Source: Vulgatibacter sp035565615 (GTDB lineage Bacteria; Myxococcota; Myxococcia; Myxococcales; Vulgatibacteraceae). From it: a stretch of DNA of 5,349 bases. A program made the translations under genes and the position numbers. How positions within the stretch are numbered: the stretch's first letter is position 1; each line of letters starts with the position of its first letter. Positions 1 through 4,498 of this stretch are shown here, one piece after another. Location: the NCBI GenBank assembly GCA_035565615.1, contig DATMSB010000144.1, positions 1 through 5,349 on the forward strand, written 5' to 3'. The notes under the pieces were generated by a model. The model saw nothing but the letters and a program-made list of their open reading frames with translations. It made no database searches and had not been told where the DNA came from.

Positions 1-592
1 TCACCGAGGGGATCCCGGTGTCGAAGTTGGTGGTGTCGGTGAGCACCATCACGTCCGCCCGGAGGAGATCCCGGTGGGTGCGGAGGAACTCCGCCAGGTG
101 CCCGGAGCCGATCTCCTCCTCGCCCTCGACGACGATCTTGAGGTTCACGGGGAGGGTGCCGGCGCCCTGCAGCCACGCGGAGGTGGCGGCCGCGTGGATG
201 AGGATCCCCGCCTTGTCGTCGGCGGCCCCGCGGCCGTAGAGGCGGCCGTCGCGCTCGGTGGGCGTGAACGGATCGGACTTCCACTTTTCGGGATCACCGG
301 CGGGCTGGACGTCGTGGTGGGCGTAGAGGAGCAGGGTCGGCGCCTTCGGATCGACCTGGATCTCGCCGTACACGTAGGGGTGGGCGCCCGGCAGCTCCAG
401 GAGGCGGACCCCCTGGAAGCCGTACTTCTCCAGGATCTTCGCGGTGGCCTCGGCACTGCGGCGGACCTCGGCGGGATCGAAGCCCTCGAAGGAGACGCTG
501 GGGATCCGCACCAGGGTCTCGAGGTCCGCCCGGACCTCGGCGCGGTTTCGCTCGTAGTGGGAGAGGGCTGCGGCCAGTCGACTTTCGTTCAT
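1..592 (-). CDS. M20-family metallodipeptidase, N-terminal part (truncated by window edge)
   Basis: A zinc-dependent peptidase of the M20 (carnosinase/CNDP-like dipeptidase) family, probably cytoplasmic, that would cleave dipeptides or other short peptides. Reading leftward from the ATG at 592-590, 197 codons are present. Metal-site motifs of the family appear in order: AHHDVQP at residues 91-97 (metal ligand His92, Asp94 beside it), GRGAADDKAG with the bridging Asp125, and EGEEEIGS at 156-163 (general base Glu159, ligand Glu160). PTLLLY before the His motif and DPEKW after it also match the family. No signal peptide is visible; the protein starts MNESRLAAALSHYE. A purine-rich GAGAGG lies about nine bases upstream of the start. 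Family members run about 450 residues, so the lid domain and the last metal ligand are off the left edge. The gene is divergent from the HU gene. The family call is firm; substrate specificity cannot be read from this part. Confidence 0.93.
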   Translation of the reverse strand, partial: MNESRLAAALSHYERNRAEVRADLETLVRIPSVSFEGFDPAEVRRSAEATAKILEKYGFQGVRLLELPGAHPYVYGEIQVDPKAPTLLLYAHHDVQPAGDPEKWKSDPFTPTERDGRLYGRGAADDKAGILIHAAATSAWLQGAGTLPVNLKIVVEGEEEIGSGHLAEFLRTHRDLLRADVMVLTDTTNFDTGIPSV

Positions 593-632
593 TCTCTTCG
601 GGCCTCTCGGTGCGTCCGGCACCGCGTCGTTT

Positions 633-657
633 CGGCCGGATCTCTAACGACCGGCCG
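633..657. repeat. Inverted repeat overlapping the candidate peptidase -10 element
   Basis: CGGCCGG at 633-639 is the exact reverse complement of CCGGCCG at 651-657, with 11 bases between. The spacer contains the candidate -10 element of the peptidase promoter (641-646), a position where a repressor dimer could bind. GC-only arms arise easily in DNA this rich in G and C, so a chance origin is possible. Confidence 0.45.
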
Positions 658-670
658 CCACCCCGGTCAA
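641..670 (-). promoter_or_regulatory. Candidate sigma70-type promoter of the peptidase gene
   Basis: On the minus strand, TTGACC (complement of 665-670) matches the -35 consensus at five of six positions. It is followed after 18 bases by TAGAGA (complement of 641-646), which matches the -10 consensus at only three of six. Transcription would start near 634 and give a leader of about 40 bases before the ATG at 592. The weak -10 makes this a candidate only. Confidence 0.3.
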
Positions 671-714
671 GGACGAGAGCGTGTGGGACACGCCCGCGTA
701 GCATTCTTTCCCTC

Positions 715-744
715 TTTCAACATCGCGGTGTTCTGCGCTACAAC
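715..744 (+). promoter_or_regulatory. hup: Candidate promoter of the HU gene
   Basis: TTTCAA (715-720; three of six -35 matches) lies 18 bases before TACAAC (739-744; four of six -10 matches) in the AT-richest part of the intergenic region. Transcription would begin near 751 and give a leader of about 165 bases containing the three stem-loops at 786-898. The match is weak, so the promoter position is inference from composition and spacing. Confidence 0.3.
719..732. promoter_or_regulatory. Operator-like near-palindrome within the candidate HU promoter
   Basis: AACATCGCGGTGTT is a 14-base dyad in which six of seven base pairs are symmetrical; only 723/728 deviates. It overlaps the end of the -35 element and fills part of the -35/-10 spacer of the candidate HU promoter, where a dimeric repressor or activator could act. 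A palindrome of this quality can occur by chance in a few hundred bases. Confidence 0.3.
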
Positions 745-785
745 TGCGGATACGTCGTTTTTTGCAGGTGCAGCACGGTCGACCT

Positions 786-825
786 CAAGAGCGAGAGCTG
801 CAGCGTCACCGCGGCTCTCGACTTG
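786..825 (+). promoter_or_regulatory. HU leader stem-loop 1
   Basis: The core stem pairs CGAGAGC (792-798) with GCTCTCG (814-820). It extends inward by U799-G813, G800-C812 and C801-G811, and outward, across a small internal loop (790-791 against 821), by CAAG (786-789) with CTTG (822-825). That gives 14 pairs around a nine-base loop. It is the first of three stem-loops before the HU start codon. Confidence 0.5.
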
Positions 826-838
826 GGTGCAACAAACC

Positions 839-868
839 CTCGCTCGGAGTGCTCACGCTCCGCGCGAG
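839..868 (+). promoter_or_regulatory. HU leader stem-loop 2
   Basis: CTCGCTCGGAG (839-849) pairs with CTCCGCGCGAG (858-868) at ten of eleven positions, with the single mismatch at T844/C863. U850-G857 and G851-C856 can extend the stem inward to leave a CTCA loop. It starts 13 bases after stem-loop 1 and ends seven bases before stem-loop 3. Confidence 0.5.
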
Positions 869-875
869 ACATCGA

Positions 876-898
876 GCGCGTTCAACGGTCGAACGCGC
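876..898 (+). promoter_or_regulatory. HU leader stem-loop 3, next to the ribosome binding site
   Basis: GCGCGTTC (876-883) is the exact reverse complement of GAACGCGC (891-898), with a seven-base loop AACGGTC. The 3' arm ends six bases before the AAGGAG ribosome binding site at 905-910, so this hairpin could influence ribosome access or 5' mRNA stability. Confidence 0.5.
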
Positions 899-904
899 AT
901 CAGC

Positions 905-910
905 AAGGAG
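905..910 (+). promoter_or_regulatory. Ribosome binding site of the HU gene
   Basis: AAGGAG lies five bases before the ATG at 916. It decides the start: the only other plausible in-frame start, ATG at 964 (Met17), has no purine-rich sequence before it (GACGGGCGCC). Confidence 0.85.
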
Positions 911-915
911 TGAGA

Positions 916-1278
916 ATGGCTACGAAGGCGGCAGCAGCTACGAAGTCGGCGTCGACGGGCGCCATGTCGACGACGAAGCTTGTCCAGTCGGTCGTCGAGA
1001 AGGCCGGCAAGAAGAAGATCGATCTCACCAAGAAGCAGGTGAACACGACCCTCGAGCTCCTCCTCGACACCGTCGCCGAGGAGGTCCGCAAGGGCAACAA
1101 GGTGAGCCTGAAGAACTTCGGCGTCTTCCGGCGGCACACCAAGCCGGCCCGGCCGAAGCGCAAGGGCCGCAACCCCGCCACCGGCGAGGAGATCACCATC
1201 CCGGCCAAGAAGGCCGAGAACGTGATCAAGTTCCGCCCGGCCAAGGTGTGGAAGGAGGCGGTCAAGAAGGCCCGGTAG
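916..1278 (+). CDS. hup: HU-family DNA-binding nucleoid protein with short N-terminal tail
   Basis: A 120-residue HU/IHF-family protein, expected to dimerise, bend and compact DNA in the nucleoid. The HU fold begins around Ser18-Lys21. The helical dimerisation part spans roughly 19-60 (KLVQSVVEKAGKK, then TLELLLDTVAEEVRKG). The beta sheet follows with VSLKNFGVFRR (63-73), then the DNA-gripping arm KPARPKRKGRNPATGEEITIP (76-96). Within the arm, Pro87 in RNP corresponds to the proline that intercalates in the minor groove. The end, FRPAKVWKEAVKKAR, is the usual C-terminal helix. HU proteins are typically about 90 residues; here about 17-20 residues rich in Ala, Thr, Ser and Lys precede the fold, and the stretch between FGVF and RNP is slightly longer than usual. 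The start is supported by AAGGAG at 905-910. A strong hairpin follows the stop. The gene is probably transcribed alone, from a promoter in the divergent region. HU rather than IHF is my reading; the allele name is generic. Confidence 0.95.
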   Translation: MATKAAAATKSASTGAMSTTKLVQSVVEKAGKKKIDLTKKQVNTTLELLLDTVAEEVRKGNKVSLKNFGVFRRHTKPARPKRKGRNPATGEEITIPAKKAENVIKFRPAKVWKEAVKKAR

Positions 1279-1299
1279 GCCTTCTTCCGCATCGCTTCG

Positions 1300-1345
1300 C
1301 GAACGGGCCCCGGTCTGCGCGAGCAGGTCGGGGCCCGCTTCGTTT
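1300..1345 (+). terminator. Terminator-like hairpin after the HU gene
   Basis: An almost uninterrupted stem of 19 pairs. CGAA (1300-1303) pairs with TTCG (1339-1342), then after a one-base bulge at C1338, CGGGCCCCG (1304-1312) pairs with CGGGGCCCG (1329-1337). The inner part GTCTGC (1313-1318) pairs with GCAGGT (1323-1328), including two G-U pairs, and closes on the tetraloop GCGA (1319-1322), a GNRA type. Only three T follow (1343-1345), so the U-tract is poor. It lies 22 bases beyond the HU stop and before treY, as expected for an HU terminator; readthrough into treY is possible. Confidence 0.7.
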
Positions 1346-1396
1346 CGGGGGCCGATGGCCTTGCGAGGCCCCGGATCCGTGCCCACTTTGGGCCGG

Positions 1397-4300
1397 ATGA
1401 AACACCCCGTCGCGGATGTGCGCGCCCTGGCGGATCAGGTCTGGGACGAGACCGTCGCCAGGCTGCGGCGCCGCCGCATCCCTTCGTCCGTGTACCGGGT
1501 GCAGCTCTCGGGGGAGTTCCCGCTGCAGGCGGCGGCGGGCGTCGTCCCTTACCTCGCCGAGCTGGGGATCTGCGACCTCTACACCTCGCCTTGGCTGCGG
1601 GCGGCGCCGGGCTCCTCCCACGGCTACGACGTGGTGGCCCACGACTCGATCGATCCGGAGATGGGGGGCGAGGAGGGCCTGCGGATCCTCACCGAGGCGC
1701 TGCGCCAGGCGGGTATGGGCCTCCTCGTCGACCTCGTCCCCAACCACATGAGCATCTCCAGCGAGAACCAGCTCTGGCAGGACGTGCTCGAGAACGGCCC
1801 CTCCTCCACCTACGCGCCCTTCTTCGACATCGTCTGGAAGCCGGTGAAGGACGAGCTCGAGGACAAGGTGCTCCTACCCGTGCTCGGCGATCAGTACGGG
1901 GCCGTCCTCGAGGCGGGCGACCTCCGCCTCGTGCTCGCCCAGGGGACCTTCTTCCTCCGCTACTTCGAGCACCGCTTCCCCATCAACCCCCGCCACTACC
2001 CGATGATCCTGCGCCACCGGTTGGAGCGGCTCGAGGAGGAGCTGCCCCCGAACGACGTGGTCCTCGAGGAGCTGCTGTCGATCTGCACCGCCTGCGACAA
2101 CCTGCCGCCGCGCACCGAGACCGATCCCGAGAAGGTCGAGGAGCGGCGCCGGGAGAAGGAGGTGATCAAGCGGCGGCTCGACACCCTGTGTCGATCGTCG
2201 CCGGCGATCCTCGCCTTCCTCGAAGAGAACGTGCGGGAGTTCAACGGGACCCGCGGCGATCCCCGCAGCTTCGACCTCCTGGACCGCCTCCTGGGCGAGC
2301 AGGCCTATCGCCTCGCCCACTGGCGCGTGGCCGGCGAGGAGATCAACTACCGCCGCTTCTTCGACATCAACGAGCTCGCCGCGATCCGCATGGAGGAGCC
2401 TCGGGTCTTCGAGGAGTCCCACCGCCTCGTCCTCGGCCTCCTCGCCGACGGGCGGATCCAGGGCCTGCGGATCGATCACCCCGACGGCCTCTTCGATCCC
2501 AAGGCCTACTTTCAGCGCCTGCAGGAGGAACACTTCGTGGAGACCTGCCGGCGCATCGCCCGCAGCGAGGGCTGGCCGGCGGACGAGATCGCCCCCCTGG
2601 TGCGGGCGCGGTTCTCGGCGGAGGCGGGGCGGGCCGGCGTCCTGCGCCCCGTGTACCTGGTGGCGGAGAAGGTGCTGGGGCTGGGCGAGACGGTCCCGGA
2701 GAGCTGGCCCATCGACGGGACCACCGGCTACGAGTTCCTCAACTCCCTCAACGGCATCTTCGTCCAGGGCGACGCCCGCCGCGCCATCGACGAGATCTTC
2801 TCCCGCTTCACGGGCCTGCGCCTCCAGCTCGAGGAGCTCCTCTACGAGAAGAAGAAGCTGATCATGTCCACGTCGATGGCGAGCGAGGTGAACATGCTCG
2901 CCTACCAGCTCAACCGGATCAGCGAGATGAACCGCCGCTCCCGGGACTTCACCTTGAACTCCCTCCGCTCGGCGTTGGTGGAGTACGTGGCGAGCTTCCC
3001 CGTCTACAGGAGCTACGTCTCGGCGCAAGGGGTGGACGAGCGCGACCGGCGCTACGTGGAGCGCGCCATCGCCCGGGCGAAGCGGCGATTGCCGGTGGTG
3101 AACGTCTCCATCTTCGACTTCCTGCGGAACGTGCTCCTGGTGCGCCACGGCGGGCACCTGGCGGAAGAGGAGCGGGAGAAGCGCCTCCAGTTCGCCATGA
3201 AGCTGCAGCAGCTCACCGGACCGGCGATGGCGAAGGCCCTGGAGGACACCTGCTTCTACATCTACAACCGGCTCGTCTCCCTGAACGAGGTGGGGGGCGA
3301 GCCGAGGCAGTTCGGCGTGGCGCCCTCGGAGTTTCACTCCCAGAGCGGCGAGCGTCTGGAGACCGCGCGGGGCTCGCTCCTCGCTACCACCACCCACGAC
3401 ACCAAGCGCAGCGAGGACGTCCGCGCCCGCATCGACGCGATCTCCGAGGTCCCCGCCGAGTGGAAGGCGGTGCTCTCCCGGCTGTCGAAGGCGGCCCGCA
3501 AGCACCGGGTGAAGCTCGCCGAGGAGCGCGTCGCGCCCGATCGCAACGAGGAGTACCTCCTCTACCAGACCCTCGTCGGCGCCTGGCCCTTCGGCGAGAT
3601 GGACCAGGCGCGGCGCCACGAGTTCACCGAGCGGATCGCCGCGTATCTCCTCAAGGCGGCCAAGGAGGCCAAGGTCAACACGAGCTGGATCAACCCGGAC
3701 GCCGCCTGGGACGAGGCCCTCGGGATCTTCGTGCGGCGCCTCCTCGGAGACGAGGCGTTCGTGAGGGAGCTCCTGCCCTTCCAGCAGCGGATCGCCGAGG
3801 TGGGGATCCGCAACTCCCTCTCCCAGGTGCTCCTGAAGATCGCCTCGCCCGGCGTCCCCGACATCTTCCAAGGCTGCGAACGGTGGTGCTTCTCGCTCGT
3901 GGACCCCGACAACCGCCGGCCGGTCGACTTCGAGGACCTCGCCGCCGGGCTCCGCTCCCTGCGGGAGGCCTGGGAGGCGGCGGACGGCGATCCCCGCGAG
4001 CTGGCGGCGAGGCTCTGGGAGTCCCGCCACGACGGACGGGTGAAGCACTTCATCACGTGGCGCGCCCTGCAGGCCCGGCGCGGCCGCCCCGAGCTCTTCC
4101 TCGACGGCGACTACGTCCCGGTGGAGTGCGCCGGCCCCAGGGGCGATCGCGCGGTCGCCCTCTGCCGCCGGCGGGGGCCGCAACAGGCCATCGCGGCGGT
4201 GCCCCGCCTGGTCGCGCCGCTCATCGACGAGGAGGCCGCCGGCGTGGATCCGTGGGCGGGCACCTACCTGCTCCTGCCCAGCGGCGCGGGCGGCACGTCG

Positions 4301-4417
4301 TGGAGGTGCGCCTTCACCGGCGAGGTCCACCGCCCCGTCCTCGTCCGCGGCAGCCCCACCCTCCCCCTCTCGCTCCTCTTCGCCACCCTCCCCGTGGCGC
4401 TGCTCCAGCCCGCCTGA
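1397..4417 (+). CDS. treY: Maltooligosyl trehalose synthase TreY (GH13)
   Basis: Intramolecular transglycosylase that turns the reducing-end alpha-1,4 bond of a maltooligosaccharide into an alpha,alpha-1,1 bond, giving maltooligosyl trehalose for TreZ; cytoplasmic. From Met at 1397 the protein has 1006 residues. GH13 regions appear in order: DLVPNHM (112-118), LRIDHPDG with nucleophile Asp360, YLVAEKV with acid/base Glu424, and TTTHDTKRSEDVRAR with His667 and transition-state stabiliser Asp668. TreY hallmarks are SSVYRVQL near the N-terminus, EINYRRFFDINELAAIR before region II, and SPGVPDIFQG plus LVDPDNRRPVDF near 820-845. It is longer than short TreY proteins (about 720-770 residues), with extra sequence between the catalytic residues. 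The start is uncertain. ATG 1397 lacks a good ribosome binding site; ATG 1355 would add 14 residues (MALRGPGSVPTLGR) but sits in a hairpin loop right after the HU terminator. The family-like sequence begins near IPSSVYRVQL, so either start gives a complete enzyme. A GH77 gene follows after 81 bases. Confidence 0.96.
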   Translation: MKHPVADVRALADQVWDETVARLRRRRIPSSVYRVQLSGEFPLQAAAGVVPYLAELGICDLYTSPWLRAAPGSSHGYDVVAHDSIDPEMGGEEGLRILTEALRQAGMGLLVDLVPNHMSISSENQLWQDVLENGPSSTYAPFFDIVWKPVKDELEDKVLLPVLGDQYGAVLEAGDLRLVLAQGTFFLRYFEHRFPINPRHYPMILRHRLERLEEELPPNDVVLEELLSICTACDNLPPRTETDPEKVEERRREKEVIKRRLDTLCRSSPAILAFLEENVREFNGTRGDPRSFDLLDRLLGEQAYRLAHWRVAGEEINYRRFFDINELAAIRMEEPRVFEESHRLVLGLLADGRIQGLRIDHPDGLFDPKAYFQRLQEEHFVETCRRIARSEGWPADEIAPLVRARFSAEAGRAGVLRPVYLVAEKVLGLGETVPESWPIDGTTGYEFLNSLNGIFVQGDARRAIDEIFSRFTGLRLQLEELLYEKKKLIMSTSMASEVNMLAYQLNRISEMNRRSRDFTLNSLRSALVEYVASFPVYRSYVSAQGVDERDRRYVERAIARAKRRLPVVNVSIFDFLRNVLLVRHGGHLAEEEREKRLQFAMKLQQLTGPAMAKALEDTCFYIYNRLVSLNEVGGEPRQFGVAPSEFHSQSGERLETARGSLLATTTHDTKRSEDVRARIDAISEVPAEWKAVLSRLSKAARKHRVKLAEERVAPDRNEEYLLYQTLVGAWPFGEMDQARRHEFTERIAAYLLKAAKEAKVNTSWINPDAAWDEALGIFVRRLLGDEAFVRELLPFQQRIAEVGIRNSLSQVLLKIASPGVPDIFQGCERWCFSLVDPDNRRPVDFEDLAAGLRSLREAWEAADGDPRELAARLWESRHDGRVKHFITWRALQARRGRPELFLDGDYVPVECAGPRGDRAVALCRRRGPQQAIAAVPRLVAPLIDEEAAGVDPWAGTYLLLPSGAGGTSWRCAFTGEVHRPVLVRGSPTLPLSLLFATLPVALLQPA

Positions 4418-4468
4418 CCCGCCGATCGCCCTCTTCGGGGTGGGGGTGGACGCCGCCGCGCTGCCTTA

Positions 4469-4490
4469 GGTTGGAGCAACCAAAGCGGAG
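4469..4490 (+). promoter_or_regulatory. Small hairpin and ribosome binding site before malQ
   Basis: GGTTG (4469-4473), loop GAG and CAACC (4477-4481) form a five-pair hairpin. GCGGAG follows at 4485-4490, eight bases before the TTG at 4499. The GGAG supports TTG as the start, because the preceding 27 in-frame codons back to the treY stop contain no ATG, GTG or TTG. The hairpin is too small and lacks a T-run to be a terminator. Confidence 0.55.
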
Positions 4491-4498
4491 TCTACGAG

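Larger units (their letters stand above)
593..915. other. Divergent intergenic region between the peptidase and HU genes
   Basis: This 323-base stretch holds no credible gene. The open frames crossing it belong to shadows of the flanking genes and show no recognisable protein. It has a relatively AT-rich core (about 700-763, including six T at 758-763) in an otherwise GC-rich window, as expected where two divergent promoters lie. It contains several inverted repeats, listed separately: one near the peptidase promoter, one inside the candidate HU promoter, and three consecutive stem-loops between 786 and 898. A minor hairpin (GCGTGT, loop GGG, ACACGC) lies at 679-693. Confidence 0.8.

Noticed and set aside
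679..693. Hairpin GCGTGT-GGG-ACACGC in the intergenic region as a terminator or operator
   Set aside because: There are only six pairs with a three-base loop, no T-run, and no gene ending nearby; it is easily due to chance.
74..913. A 279-codon plus-strand open frame opposite the peptidase gene
   Set aside because: The minus-strand frame shows the complete set of M20 metal-site motifs expected in this part of the protein, whereas this frame shows none and runs through the intergenic region.
853..1386. Minus-strand open frames antisense to the HU gene (853-1386 and 900-1292)
   Set aside because: Both mirror the HU coding sequence and lack any independent domain or ribosome binding site.
1874..4330. 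An 818-codon open frame on the minus strand, antisense to treY
   Set aside because: Its translation is low-complexity (repeated HLG, GEE, RRP-type runs) with no recognisable domain, and it lies wholly opposite a clear treY. It is the expected shadow of strong G/C third-position bias.
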